A stretch of DNA of 64,000 nt from Streptomyces sp. WM6386 (GCF_000972385.1 NZ_JXTE01000029.1:75614-139613), one strand, 5' to 3'. Numbered from the stretch's first letter, positions 23,644-33,299 are shown. The notes: a model not told the origin generated them from the sequence alone. Made by a program: numbers and translations.

Positions 23644-23874
23644 GTGAGCGTGCAGCTGGAAGCCCGCGCCCAGTGCTGCTCCGTCTCCGGGCTACCGCCA
23701 GAGCGGCTGCTGATGGTCGCCGCCCATGCCTGGGACCTGCGCGGAGCGCAGAGCCTCGGCCTGCGCACCGCCTATGTGGCCCGCCCGGTCGGCGACCCGC
23801 CCGCTTCCTCGGACCGATTCGACGTGCACGCCGCCGACTTGAGCGACCTCGCCGACCGACTCGGCCAGAAATAA
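23644..23874 (+). pseudogene. remnant of a type II haloacid dehalogenase (C-terminal part only)
   Basis: The 76 codons read CCSVSGLPPERLLMVAAHAWD LRGAQSLGLRTAYVARP and a short tail (space added), which is the C-terminal third of HAD-type L-2-haloacid dehalogenases, including the motif around the second catalytic Asp (AHAWDLRGA). The first roughly 140 residues, with the nucleophile DxxGT/DVxxT motif and cap domain, are absent. A GTG could start translation here but the product would lack the active-site nucleophile. I treat it as a decayed gene. Confidence 0.8.
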
Positions 23875-23911
23875 GGGAATGCCCGGGGGGTTCGACACCC
23901 CAGGCATTCCC
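23875..23911. terminator. bidirectional hairpin terminator
   Basis: Perfect arms GGGAATGCC (23875-23883) and GGCATTCCC (23903-23911), with further G/C pairing inside. It begins right after the HAD remnant's stop and lies before the convergent metalloprotease gene. Confidence 0.88.
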
Positions 23912-23920
23912 GGCCGTGGG

Positions 23921-24559
23921 TTACAGCCCGTCACGCACCATGGCGGCGACGATCTGCACATGGCGGTCGGCCGCCGTACCGGACATCTCGGTCTCGTAGT
24001 TCAGGCCGTAGGGCCAGAAGTGGCCACCACCCGTGGACAGTTTGGCGCCGGAACCGTCGAACTGCCTCACCAGTGCCGTGGCTTGCGCGCCGGTCCAGGT
24101 GCCGCTGCCGCCGAGAGCGGACCAGCCCGAGCTCGTCCCCACCCCGATGGTGTGGGCGATCTCGTGCAGGGCCGTCCTCTCGGTCATGTAGCTGCGGTTG
24201 CCGAAGCGGATGGTGCCGTTGAGGTTTCCGTCGGCGGTGGGCACGCTCGGGTCGTAGCGCACGGTGATGCTCTTCCCCAGGTCGCTGAGGTTGTTGTAGC
24301 GCGCCACGGCCGCGTTCATGGCCGCCGTGATGAGGTTGTACGCCGTCTGCTGGTCCGCCGTGGGATTGCTCGCCCGTTCCAGGGTCCAGGTGATGGTGGC
24401 CGCCGCCAGCTGTTCCTGTGGAACGGGCGCTGCCTTCGGTGCGGCCTGCGCGACGCCGGGCCCCGCGAGCAGGGCCGCGGCGAGCGCGGTGACGGCCAGT
24501 GTGGTGCGCCAGGGTATGGCCGTTCGAGGACTGTGCTCCTTGTTCTGACGTGGGCTCAT
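23921..24559 (-). CDS. secreted HExxH metallopeptidase-like protein
   Basis: A 212-residue exported protein: signal peptide to about residue 39 (TLAVTALAAALLAGPGVAQA), mature part with ALHEIAHTIGVG (H132, E133, H136), the zincin HExxHxxG motif. The usual third ligand three residues after the Gly is a Thr here, so the third ligand must lie elsewhere, perhaps in the later GGGHFWPYG. It could be a protease or a carbohydrate-associated zincin. A perfect AGGAGG lies 7 bases before ATG 24559. It follows the GH43 gene on the same strand by 73 bases. Confidence 0.8.
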   Translation of the reverse strand: MSPRQNKEHSPRTAIPWRTTLAVTALAAALLAGPGVAQAAPKAAPVPQEQLAAATITWTLERASNPTADQQTAYNLITAAMNAAVARYNNLSDLGKSITVRYDPSVPTADGNLNGTIRFGNRSYMTERTALHEIAHTIGVGTSSGWSALGGSGTWTGAQATALVRQFDGSGAKLSTGGGHFWPYGLNYETEMSGTAADRHVQIVAAMVRDGL

Positions 24560-24632
24560 ATGAGGTCCTCCTGTGGGGGGTTGGCCGTCGAGTGTGGGGG
24601 GACGGCATGACCGGTGTGCCCGGCCGGGGGGC

Positions 24633-27600
24633 TCACTCCCGACGGTCGCCGACGGTGACCAATCCGGTGATCTTCGAGCTGGTGACGTTGTCGTAGACGA
24701 CATCACCACCGGACTTCTTCCAGATCCTGACGTGGAAGCTGTCCGGGGTATCGGTGGCGGTGACCCGGAAGGCGTAGCCGTCGGCGCCGTTGACCGTGCC
24801 GGAGCCCTGGTAGACGGCCTGGGAGCCGGTGACCACGAGCCAGTCGGAGCCGGTGGAACGGAACTTCAGCTTGGCCGGGCCGAAGTCGAGGGACATCTGG
24901 CCGAGGGGGACGGAGGTCAGATTCGTGTAGAAGGCGGTGAAGAAGAAGGCGGCCTTGCCGGTCAGTGCCGGCTTGGCGGGGAAGGCCCCGGCCGGCGAGG
25001 TGAACAGGCCGGTGCCGAACGCGGGCCCGGCGGCGCGGTCGTAGACGATCAGCTCGGGGAGCGTCCTGCTGTCCGAGGCGCCCTCGTCGTCGGTGACGGT
25101 GATCACCGGCTTGCGGATACCGGCCTTGCGGTAGGTGTGTTCCGCACGGCAGCCGGACGCGGTGACCGTTCCGGCCGTCGGCTCGGTGCCGTCCTTCCAG
25201 TCGACCGTGCAGGTGTGGGTGTCACGGGTGCCCGGGTCGGTGAACCCGGCCGTCACGACCGCCTGCTTGCCCACCGACACCGGGGACTTCGGCCCGGTGG
25301 CGGAGGTGAGGGCCGGTGCCGCGTTGGCGACTTCGACGGTCGCCGTGTCGCTGCTGCGGCCGCCGGTCAGCGTCACCTGGAACGTGCCGTCGTCGGTGCA
25401 GGTGAGCGTCGTGCTCGCGGCCCCGGCGTCGGCGAAGGCGCAGGGTGCCCCCTCCTCGGCGGTCCACTTGGCGGTGCCCGCGCCGGATACCGTGCCGTTG
25501 AGCCGGATCTTGTCGCCTTCCTTGCCGGAGGCGTCCGCGCCGGCCCGGGCGATGGTGACCGGGTCGATGCTCTCCAGGGTGGGGACGACCTTCTTGATCA
25601 GCCCGTCGGCGTCGAACTCCATCTTGTCGATGGTGGTTTCGCGGTGCATGCCGTCACCGCCGGGGATGGCGAAGCGGTGGTAGACGATGTACCAGTCGTC
25701 GGTGTTCGGGACGTGGACCACCGAGTGGTGGCCGGGGCCCTTGATACCGAGCGAGAGGTCCTTCTCCAGGATCACGCCCTGCTTGGTCCAGGGACCGGTG
25801 GGCGAGGAGCCGGTGGCGTAGGCGACCTGGTAGTTCTCGTCACGTGTGTCGTTCTCCGACCACATGAAGTAGTAGGTGCCCTTGCGCTTGATGACGAAGG
25901 AGCCCTCGTTGTAGTTGCTCGGCGTGATGTTGGTGACCTTCGAGGCGTCGAAGGAGACCATGTCGTCGTTGAGCGGGACCACATAGGCGCGGCCGTTGCC
26001 CCAGTACAGGTACGACGTGCCGTCGTCGTCGGTGAAGACGGCCGGGTCGATCATCTGGCCCGTGTAGTCACCGGCCTTCAGCAGCGGCTTGCCGAGCGCG
26101 TCCGTGAACGGGCCGGTGGGCGAGTCGGAGACCGCGACACCGATGTTCGCGTCGGCGCAGAAGTAGAAGTAGTACTTGCCGTTGCGCTCCTCCATGGCCG
26201 GCGCCCAGGCCCTGCTGTCCGCCCAGGAGACATCCGGACCCAGGTCCAGGATGACGCCGTGGTCGGTCCAGTGGACCAGGTCCTTGGAGGAGTACGCCTT
26301 GAACTGCGTACCGCTCCAGCCCTCGAAGCCGTCGGTGGTCGGGTAGATGTAGAAGGTGTCGCCGAAGCGGACCACGTTCGGGTCGGCGTTGAGACCGGGC
26401 AGGACCGGGCTCTTCATGACCGCCGCCGAGACCGTCCAGGTGCGCTTCTTGCCGTCCGAGCCCGTGACCTCGTACGTCACCGGCTCGGTGAAGTCGTGCA
26501 GGGTGCCGGAGGCGGGGCTGATGGTCGCGCCGTGGGCGAGGGTGAACTGCGGTGCCAGAGCGGTGACATCACTGCCCGGGGTGAGCGGCAGGACGATCTT
26601 GCCGGCCTTGTCGGTGATGATCGCGTCGGTCTTGAGCGCCGGGTGGGTCGCCGCGGCGATCCCGGTGGTGTTGCCGCTGAGCTCCAGGATCTCGGCGGGC
26701 GTCAGGGCCCGGTTGTAGATCCGGAAGTCGTCGACCTCGCCGCCGAAGTAGGGGTCGGGGGAGTAGAGGGACTTGCCGATGTAGCCGGAGTAGTCCTTCG
26801 CCGAGTCGTACAGGTCGGACGGCTTGATGGTGACTCCGCTGACCCGGGCCGCCTCGGCGCCGTCCACGTAGAGGATCGCCGTCTCGGTCGCTCCGTCCAG
26901 GGTGACCGTGAGGTGCTGCCACTCGCCGGCGGTGAGCCGGGAGCCGCCGATCATCTGCTTCTCGCCGGACCAGGTGGCCTTGGTGATCGCGGAGAACAGC
27001 TTACCGCCGCCGTTGGACGGGGTGGCGAACAGGTACTTGTTGCTGTCCGGGCCGAGTCCGAACAGCCACTGGAAGTTGTCGCCGCCCTTCCACTTGACGT
27101 ACGTGGAGACGGTGACGCTGTTCGTGTCCTTCAGCACGCCGCCTGGGATCTTGACGTACGGCGAGCTGGAGCTGCTGTTGCCGCCGGACATCTTGAACGA
27201 GCCGCCCTCGACGCCGGTCCCGAAGTCGGGCGTACGGACGTAGGTGCCATGGTTGCCATGGCCGCTGGAGTCACGGGCGATGCTGCCGCCGCTCTCGTCG
27301 AAGTCGTAGTGCAGGAGCAGGTCGGCCGGGACGTCCGGGCCTTCGGCGGAGACCGTGACCTCGGCGCTGACGTCGATCGCGGAGTCGCCCGCGAGGTCGC
27401 CCTTCACCGTGAAGACGCCGGCCTGCGCGTACTGCGATGCGGCCACGTCCTCCCAGGTGACGGCGACGGGACGCTTCACGCCTCCCGCGGACTCGGCGAT
27501 GACGGTGGCGGGCAGGACCGGGGCCTGGCCGATGCGCGTCTTGACCTTGACGTCCTCGACACCCGTGATGATCTGGTCCGGCTGGTACGTCTTGAGCAGC

Positions 27601-29843
27601 CGGTCGTACTCGGCCTGGGTGACCGGGAGCACCGTGCCGTGCCGGGGCTTGGACGGCAGGTCGTAGCCGGTGGACGGGGTCCAGTTGCCGGAGGCCAGGT
27701 CCGTCGTCTCGAAGGGGATGTAGCCGCGTCCGCCGAACTCGTCGAGGAACGCGTACCACTTCTCCTCGGTGTTCGACTTGAACACCAACGGACCCTCGGC
27801 GGCGTTCATCGTGCCCTTGCCGATGCCCTCGGCGACGGCGGTCCAGGAGAGGTTACGGAGCGTGTCGCTCTTCTCCTCGAAGACGAACTTGCTGTTGGGC
27901 GTGGAGGAGGTGTTGTTCCGCTCGTCCTTGGAGAGGCGGTAGTACTCGCCGTCGTGCTGGATGACCGTGGAGTCGATGACGGAGTAGCCGCGGTCGACCC
28001 AGACCTTGGGCTCGCTGAAGGTGTAGAAGTCACGGGTCGTCGCGTACATCATGCGGTTGTACGTGTCGCCGGTGTGGGCCTCGTTGTCGTACAGCTTGGA
28101 GGCCCAGAAGACGACGTACTCGCCGAGCTTCTCGTCGTAGTACGCCTCGGGGGCCCAGGTGTTGCCGGCCGCGTCGGGGGAGACCTTCACCAGGCGCTGG
28201 TTGGTCCAGTTCACCAGGTCGGTGGACTCCCAGACCATGATGGACTTGCTGCCGGTCCGCTGGGAGGCGTCCCAGTCGCCGTTGCCGTAGATCCTGAGGT
28301 CGGTGGCGATCTGGTAGAACTTGTCGCCCTCGGGCGAGCGGATGATGAACGGGTCGCGCAGGCCCTTCTCGCCGAGCGTGGAGGTCAGGACCGGCTTGCC
28401 GTCGTTCAACTCCCGCCACTTCAGCGGGTCGTTGCCCTTGCTGAGTGCGGAGTAGAGCTGCTCGCCGTCCGAGGTGCCCTCGCCGGTGAAGTAGCTGAAC
28501 ATATAGCCCTTGAGGGCTTCCTTCTCGGGCAGTTCGGGGACCTTCGCGGTGAAGGTGCGGGTCTTCGTCGCCTCGCCCTTGGTGACGGTCGCGGTCAGCT
28601 CGACGGTCGAGGCGCCGTCGCCGTGCGCGGGGCGGTGGACCACGCCCTCGGCGGAGACGACGTCCGGGTTCGCGGAGGACCAGAACACCTCCGTGCCCAG
28701 GTCGCCGGCGGCCGGGAGCGTGAGGTTGCCGCGGACGTCGTCGAGGTTGTGCACGGTCAGTGCCTCGGCTGCCCGCTGGACGGCGGTCGTGTCGTCGAAG
28801 GCGGGCAGGACCGTGACCTCGAAGGTCTTGGTGGCGCTCACGGGGCCCTTCTTCAGGGTCGCCGTCAGCGTGGCGTGGCCGTCCGGTTCACCGGCCGCGG
28901 GGCGGGTCACCGCGCCGGAGTCGGAGACGACGTCGGTGTTGTCGCTCTCCCAGGTGATGGAGGAGCTGCCGGCCGTGCCGGTCTTGGGCAGTGTCAGGTC
29001 GGCGGTCACCGCGCTGGTGTCGCCCAGGGTGAGGGCCGCCTTGTCGTCGGCGACGCCCTGTTCGGCGATGGGGAGCGAGAGTTGCTCGACCTCGGAGCCG
29101 TCGAGTGCGCGGTCGTAGACCCGGAAGTCACGGATCTTGCCCTTGAAGAGCTTGTCGCTGGTGTAGACCGACTTGCCTATGTAGTTGGCGGTCGTGGTGC
29201 CCGAGCCGATGGAACCCGGGGTGGTGGTGACCGAGGTGTTGCGGCCGACCTCCGCGCCGTCCTCGTACAGCACGGCCGTGGTGCCGGTCTGGGTGTAGGT
29301 GAGCTGCTTCCACACCGAGCGGGTCAGGTTGTGCGAGTCGGTGGGCCGGGTGTTCTGCTCGGTCGACCAGTTGCCCGACGCGATGGCGGTGCGCAGCGAG
29401 TTGCCGGTGGCGAAGAGGTAGCCGTTGCCCGCGCCGCTGGTGGTGTTGCCGAAGCCGTAGATGAAGTACGGGCCGACCTGCGACTCGTCCATCAGCACGT
29501 CCATGGAGACGCTGATCGAGTCCATGCCCTTCATGACGTCGTTCGGCACCTTGATGTAGGTGTCCGAACCGTTGAAGGCGAGGCCCTGGCCGGTGCCTGT
29601 CCAGCCGGCGGTGCCGTTGACCGTGCCGTCCCGGCCGTTGCCGGAGGCGTCGGTGACGGTGGTGCCGGAGGAGGCGTCGAGCTTGTACCAGAGAGCCAGT
29701 CCGTCGGTGACGTCCGCGCTGTCCGCCGCCTGCGCGGGGACGAGGGGTGCGGTGAGGCCCAGGAACAGCGATGCGACGGTCAGGCCGGCGAGTCGGCCCG
29801 CCCGGCGTCTCGCGCGGGTGCGCGGACGTGCGAAGTACGTCAT
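24633..29843 (-). CDS. giant secreted double-GH43 arabinan/arabinoxylan-type glycosidase
   Basis: About 1736 residues. Signal peptide 1-40 (LAGLTVASLFLGL); LamG/concanavalin-like domain about 42-245; two atrophied bacterial Ig repeats about 270-433; first GH43 five-bladed propeller about 445-750 (LRDPFII, WAPEAYY); Ig-like 760-830; second LamG about 840-1050; a beta domain to about 1140; second GH43 about 1147-1410 (NADPNVVRFGDTFYIYPTTD, WAPAMEE, MIDPAVFTDDDG, NYNEGSFV); PKD-like regions 1430-1600; a C-terminal beta domain. The two GH43 domains differ, so the enzyme may combine arabinofuranosidase and endo/exo-arabinanase or xylosidase activity. Start ATG 29843. It acts outside the cell on plant cell-wall polymer. 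Confidence 0.9.
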   Translation of the reverse strand: MTYFARPRTRARRRAGRLAGLTVASLFLGLTAPLVPAQAADSADVTDGLALWYKLDASSGTTVTDASGNGRDGTVNGTAGWTGTGQGLAFNGSDTYIKVPNDVMKGMDSISVSMDVLMDESQVGPYFIYGFGNTTSGAGNGYLFATGNSLRTAIASGNWSTEQNTRPTDSHNLTRSVWKQLTYTQTGTTAVLYEDGAEVGRNTSVTTTPGSIGSGTTTANYIGKSVYTSDKLFKGKIRDFRVYDRALDGSEVEQLSLPIAEQGVADDKAALTLGDTSAVTADLTLPKTGTAGSSSITWESDNTDVVSDSGAVTRPAAGEPDGHATLTATLKKGPVSATKTFEVTVLPAFDDTTAVQRAAEALTVHNLDDVRGNLTLPAAGDLGTEVFWSSANPDVVSAEGVVHRPAHGDGASTVELTATVTKGEATKTRTFTAKVPELPEKEALKGYMFSYFTGEGTSDGEQLYSALSKGNDPLKWRELNDGKPVLTSTLGEKGLRDPFIIRSPEGDKFYQIATDLRIYGNGDWDASQRTGSKSIMVWESTDLVNWTNQRLVKVSPDAAGNTWAPEAYYDEKLGEYVVFWASKLYDNEAHTGDTYNRMMYATTRDFYTFSEPKVWVDRGYSVIDSTVIQHDGEYYRLSKDERNNTSSTPNSKFVFEEKSDTLRNLSWTAVAEGIGKGTMNAAEGPLVFKSNTEEKWYAFLDEFGGRGYIPFETTDLASGNWTPSTGYDLPSKPRHGTVLPVTQAEYDRLLKTYQPDQIITGVEDVKVKTRIGQAPVLPATVIAESAGGVKRPVAVTWEDVAASQYAQAGVFTVKGDLAGDSAIDVSAEVTVSAEGPDVPADLLLHYDFDESGGSIARDSSGHGNHGTYVRTPDFGTGVEGGSFKMSGGNSSSSSPYVKIPGGVLKDTNSVTVSTYVKWKGGDNFQWLFGLGPDSNKYLFATPSNGGGKLFSAITKATWSGEKQMIGGSRLTAGEWQHLTVTLDGATETAILYVDGAEAARVSGVTIKPSDLYDSAKDYSGYIGKSLYSPDPYFGGEVDDFRIYNRALTPAEILELSGNTTGIAAATHPALKTDAIITDKAGKIVLPLTPGSDVTALAPQFTLAHGATISPASGTLHDFTEPVTYEVTGSDGKKRTWTVSAAVMKSPVLPGLNADPNVVRFGDTFYIYPTTDGFEGWSGTQFKAYSSKDLVHWTDHGVILDLGPDVSWADSRAWAPAMEERNGKYYFYFCADANIGVAVSDSPTGPFTDALGKPLLKAGDYTGQMIDPAVFTDDDGTSYLYWGNGRAYVVPLNDDMVSFDASKVTNITPSNYNEGSFVIKRKGTYYFMWSENDTRDENYQVAYATGSSPTGPWTKQGVILEKDLSLGIKGPGHHSVVHVPNTDDWYIVYHRFAIPGGDGMHRETTIDKMEFDADGLIKKVVPTLESIDPVTIARAGADASGKEGDKIRLNGTVSGAGTAKWTAEEGAPCAFADAGAASTTLTCTDDGTFQVTLTGGRSSDTATVEVANAAPALTSATGPKSPVSVGKQAVVTAGFTDPGTRDTHTCTVDWKDGTEPTAGTVTASGCRAEHTYRKAGIRKPVITVTDDEGASDSRTLPELIVYDRAAGPAFGTGLFTSPAGAFPAKPALTGKAAFFFTAFYTNLTSVPLGQMSLDFGPAKLKFRSTGSDWLVVTGSQAVYQGSGTVNGADGYAFRVTATDTPDSFHVRIWKKSGGDVVYDNVTSSKITGLVTVGDRRE

Positions 29844-30005
29844 GTGGGGTTTCCCTGCTGAGGCATGGCTGACGGGGGAGGGAAAAGGCGTGGCGGAGCG
29901 AGCCGTCGACGGGGGTGGCCTCGGCGGTGGACACCCTGGCGTTTCGGCTGTGTGACGTCGTGTTGCGAGAGTGTCAAACGGGGTGTGGTGCAGCGTCAAG
30001 AGGTT

Positions 30006-30031
30006 TCGAACAATGTCCGACAGGTCGAACA
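30006..30031 (-). promoter_or_regulatory. candidate operator for the GH43 gene
   Basis: TCGAACA occurs twice, at 30006-30012 and 30025-30031, 19 bases apart, about 160 bases upstream of the GH43 start. The first copy sits in TTTCGAACA. Such paired half-sites suit a sugar-responsive regulator, but no regulator gene is adjacent. The remaining 266-base gap shows nothing else. Confidence 0.25.
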
Positions 30032-30109
30032 CCGCTGTTGTGGGCCCATCGGCCGGAGTGCGGCGCCCTGTTGGGCAGGCGGCGTCGCACTCCGGGGCCT
30101 GACGGCTCC

Positions 30110-32437
30110 CTACCGAGGAGCGTCCTCGTGCTCGTCGTGTCCCACCTGGCGGCGACGCTCCTCACGGTAGAGGTAGCGGCTCATCGCATCCGTCCCCGAC
30201 TGGTCCCGAACCGCGTGGGCCCCCTGACCGCCCTGGGAAACCGCCTCCACGATGCTCCCGTCGGGACCCGCGAAGTGCGGTGCGTCCTCCAGGGGATAGG
30301 GGAAGCCGGCGGTCGAGTCGACGGGAACCTCATGCGGCGCCGCGTAGGTGATCGTGTGCGGCAGCATGATCAGCGACGTCGTTCCCGACTGCTGTCGCGA
30401 CGGCCGCAACTGGACGCGGATGCCGTGCCGGTCGGCGAGCCGGCCGACCACGAACAGCCCCATCTGCCGGGAGATGTTGGCGTCGACGGTCGGCGGATGG
30501 GCGAGCTTGTGGTTGATGGCGGCGAAGTCCTCGGCCGTCAGACCGATGCCGCTGTCATGGATCTCCACCATGACCCGCCCGTCGGGAAGCCGGCCCGCGG
30601 TGACGTACACCTTCATCTGCGGTGAGGAGAACGCGGTGGCGTTCTCCAGGAGTTCGGCCAGCAGATGTACGAGGTCGCTCACGGCACGGCCGTGGATCTC
30701 GGCCTCCGGGACGCCCGAGAGCTCGATCCGCTCGTACTGCTCCACCTCCGAGGCGGCGGCCCGCAGCACGTCGATCAGCGCGAGCTGTGGCATCCCGTGG
30801 TGGTTGGACTCCTCGCCGGAGAGGACCAGGAGGTTCTCGCCGTTGCGGCGCATACGGGTGGCCAGATGGTCCAGGCGGAAGAGGTTGTCCAGCTGGTCCG
30901 GGTCGGCCTCGTTGTTCTCCAGGTCGGTGATCAGGGCCAGTTGACCCTCGACGAGCGACTGGCTGCGGCGCGACAGGTTGGTGAAGATCGCGTTGATGTT
31001 GCCCCGCAGCGCCGCCTGCTCGGCGGCCAGCCGCACCGCCTCACGGTGCACCTGGTCGAAGGCCCGGGCGACCTCGCCGATCTCGTCGGTCGAGGTGATC
31101 GGGATCGGCGCCACCCGGGTGTCGACCCGGCCGGGAGTGGAGCGGTTGAGCTGGGAGAGCAGGGCCGGCAGCCGCTGCTCGGCGATCTGGAACGCCGAAC
31201 CGCGCAGGACACTCATCCGGCGGCTCATCGAACGGGCCACCCCGGCGGCGATCAGGAACGCGGCGAGCACGGCGCCGAGGACCACGGCCGACAGGACGAT
31301 GGCGTCCCGGCGCGCACTGTCGGCGATGTCCTTCGCGTTGGCGAGCGCGGTGTCGCTGAGATAGACCTCGACCTGGCGGTACGCGTCGAAGGAGAGCGTG
31401 GACGCGGCGAAGAAGGAGTCGGTGGTGATGCCCTGCTTCGCGAGATCCCCGGCCGACTTCCCCGACGCGATCTCACTGATCATCGTCGTCATGGCCGGCG
31501 GGACGACGTAGTCCTCTCCGGCCGCCTTGGCACGCGCCGCGGACTGGGTGACCTGCTGCTCGCCCTTGGTCTTCGCGGCTGCCAGCGCCTTCTTCAGCCG
31601 TGCCGTGTCCTGGCTCGTGGCGGCGCCGTCGAACTCCACCAGCGCGACCTGCTGGAGATAGGCGTAGGAGCGGAACGAGGCGAGCTGGGAGGCGAGTTCA
31701 CCCTCCTGGAGCTTGCTGCGGTCCTCGGCCAGGATGTGCGTGCCGATGGCCCGGCTCAGGGACTCCGCCGCCTGCGTGAGCGAGATGGCGTACAGGGCGC
31801 GGCCGAAGCTGGCCTGGTTGCTGCTGCCGAAGCCGAGCTCGTTGGAGAGTTCCATCAGCGGGTGCTGGATCAGGTGGTACTTCTCCTCGGTCTGCACCCC
31901 GGGCAGCGCGGACGTGAACGCGGCTTCACGTATTCCGGCGAGTTGCTTGCCGCCGCTCTGGACGACCTCGACCCTTCTCAGCAGACGCTCGGTCCGGGGC
32001 ATCCGCTCCACCGACTTGTCGAAGGCGGCCCTGTCCTGATCGGTGATCTTGCGCGCCTTGGCGACCGCACTCGAGTCGGTGTCGCCCCGCAGCAACGGGA
32101 CGACCGACAGATCACGCTCGTTGATCGCGTCGCTGGCGTACTTGTTCGCCGCCTGCACCAACTCCGCGACCCGGACCGCGTCGTCGGCGCGCTGCCAGGT
32201 GTCCACGGCGCGCGTCACCCTGAATCCGCCGAGCACGAGCGTGACCACGACCGGGATCAGAAGGATGGCCCGCAGTCGCCGCGCCACCCGCCAGTTGTGG
32301 GTGAAGGACATGCCCCTTCTACGCCCGGTCGCTTTCGGCTGCGCAGGCTGCGCAGGCCGTTGTGGCGGTGGAGTCGGCTGAGTCGTGGGGACTCCCGCAA
32401 CTGCCTTGCCGGGCGCTGCTCGCCTTGCTTTCCTCAC
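30110..32437 (-). CDS. nitrate/nitrite-sensing (NIT) domain histidine kinase, conservon type
   Basis: A 775-residue membrane kinase: Pro/Gln-rich start, helix near 57-75, extracytoplasmic NIT domain about 90-340, helix about 380-402, HAMP, then the unusual dimerisation sequence LFRLDHLATRMRRNGENLLVLSG and a HATPase domain (ELLENATAFSSP, HDSGIGL, MGLFVVGRLADRHG). This is the kinase type that opens Streptomyces conservons with roadblock, DUF742 and a small GTPase. None of those partners follows here; the next gene downstream is the GH43 glycosidase. GTG 32437 follows GGAG. Confidence 0.92.
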   Translation of the reverse strand: MRKARRAAPGKAVAGVPTTQPTPPPQRPAQPAQPKATGRRRGMSFTHNWRVARRLRAILLIPVVVTLVLGGFRVTRAVDTWQRADDAVRVAELVQAANKYASDAINERDLSVVPLLRGDTDSSAVAKARKITDQDRAAFDKSVERMPRTERLLRRVEVVQSGGKQLAGIREAAFTSALPGVQTEEKYHLIQHPLMELSNELGFGSSNQASFGRALYAISLTQAAESLSRAIGTHILAEDRSKLQEGELASQLASFRSYAYLQQVALVEFDGAATSQDTARLKKALAAAKTKGEQQVTQSAARAKAAGEDYVVPPAMTTMISEIASGKSAGDLAKQGITTDSFFAASTLSFDAYRQVEVYLSDTALANAKDIADSARRDAIVLSAVVLGAVLAAFLIAAGVARSMSRRMSVLRGSAFQIAEQRLPALLSQLNRSTPGRVDTRVAPIPITSTDEIGEVARAFDQVHREAVRLAAEQAALRGNINAIFTNLSRRSQSLVEGQLALITDLENNEADPDQLDNLFRLDHLATRMRRNGENLLVLSGEESNHHGMPQLALIDVLRAAASEVEQYERIELSGVPEAEIHGRAVSDLVHLLAELLENATAFSSPQMKVYVTAGRLPDGRVMVEIHDSGIGLTAEDFAAINHKLAHPPTVDANISRQMGLFVVGRLADRHGIRVQLRPSRQQSGTTSLIMLPHTITYAAPHEVPVDSTAGFPYPLEDAPHFAGPDGSIVEAVSQGGQGAHAVRDQSGTDAMSRYLYREERRRQVGHDEHEDAPR

Positions 32438-32577
32438 TCGACTCCGACCTCTCGACGACGGGTGGCCCGCGACCGCGCCCGGCTGAACGTGTCGGGCCGT
32501 TCCTGCATGTATGTGTGCGGGACCCGATCACGGCTCCTTTGAACCGTTACGGATATGAAGCGCTCCGTGTTCAGACC

Positions 32578-33199
32578 ATGACAGCGTCGGTCCCCGGTGA
32601 TCGGTCGAGAGCGCACGTCACCCGGCTCATGCAGGGGAACCGGCGCTGGGTGAAGGGCACGCTGCCCACCCCGACCAGGGCCCCCGCCGCCGCGAGGCCC
32701 TCGCCGAGGAGCAGAAGCCGTACGCCGTCGTCCTGTCCTGCATCGACTCCCGGGTGCCGCCGGAACTCGTCTTCGACACCGGCATAGGTGACCTGTTCGT
32801 CATACGCACCGGCGATCGCGTGGTCGCACCGGTCGTCACCGGCTCCGTCGAGTACGGACCCCTCACGGCGGGACCCCGCTGATCGTCGTCCTGGGACACC
32901 AGCGCTGCGGAGCCATCAAGGCGGCGTACAAGGCGATGCACGACCGTGCGACGCTGCCCGGCAACCTCCAGGCGATCTCCCGGTCCCTGCGCACCGCGTA
33001 CGAGGCGACCGTCGCGCAGAAGGCCGCCGACCCGGTCGACGCCATGATCCGCGTCCACGCCACGCAGACCGCCGCCGCGCCGCCCTCCAACACCTCACTG
33101 TCGCCGCTCGCCAGGCAGGGCGATCTGGCCGTGATCAGCGCCTCCTACTCGCTGGACACCGGCAGGGTCGACGTCCTGAACGGCGCGCCCACCGTCTGA
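32578..33199 (+). pseudogene. frameshifted beta-class carbonic anhydrase
   Basis: Three segments in different frames reassemble to one beta-carbonic anhydrase: RLMQGNRRWVKGTLP (from ATG 32578), then YAVVLSCIDSRVPPELVFD with the zinc Cys and catalytic Asp-Arg pair, and finally IVVLGHQRCGAIKAAY with the zinc His and Cys, ending DLAVISASYSLDTG. Two single-base losses are needed, one near 32663 in a C-run and one near 32873 in a G-run. Active-site residues are all present. Either a recent pseudogene or two sequencing errors. It is divergent from the NIT kinase. Confidence 0.85.
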
Positions 33200-33299
33200 C
33201 CGGACAGACCGCGGCGCGAAAACCGCGACGGCCCGCCGCCCTCGGCCCACCCGCGAGGGCGGCGAGGAATCGGCCGCGTGCGCCGAATATGTTGAGGGC

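Noticed and set aside
24573..29861. A 1762-codon open frame antisense to the GH43 gene
   Set aside because: It is Gly/Arg/Val-rich with no family signatures and mirrors the GC bias of the opposite strand; the GH43 frame carries clear catalytic motifs.
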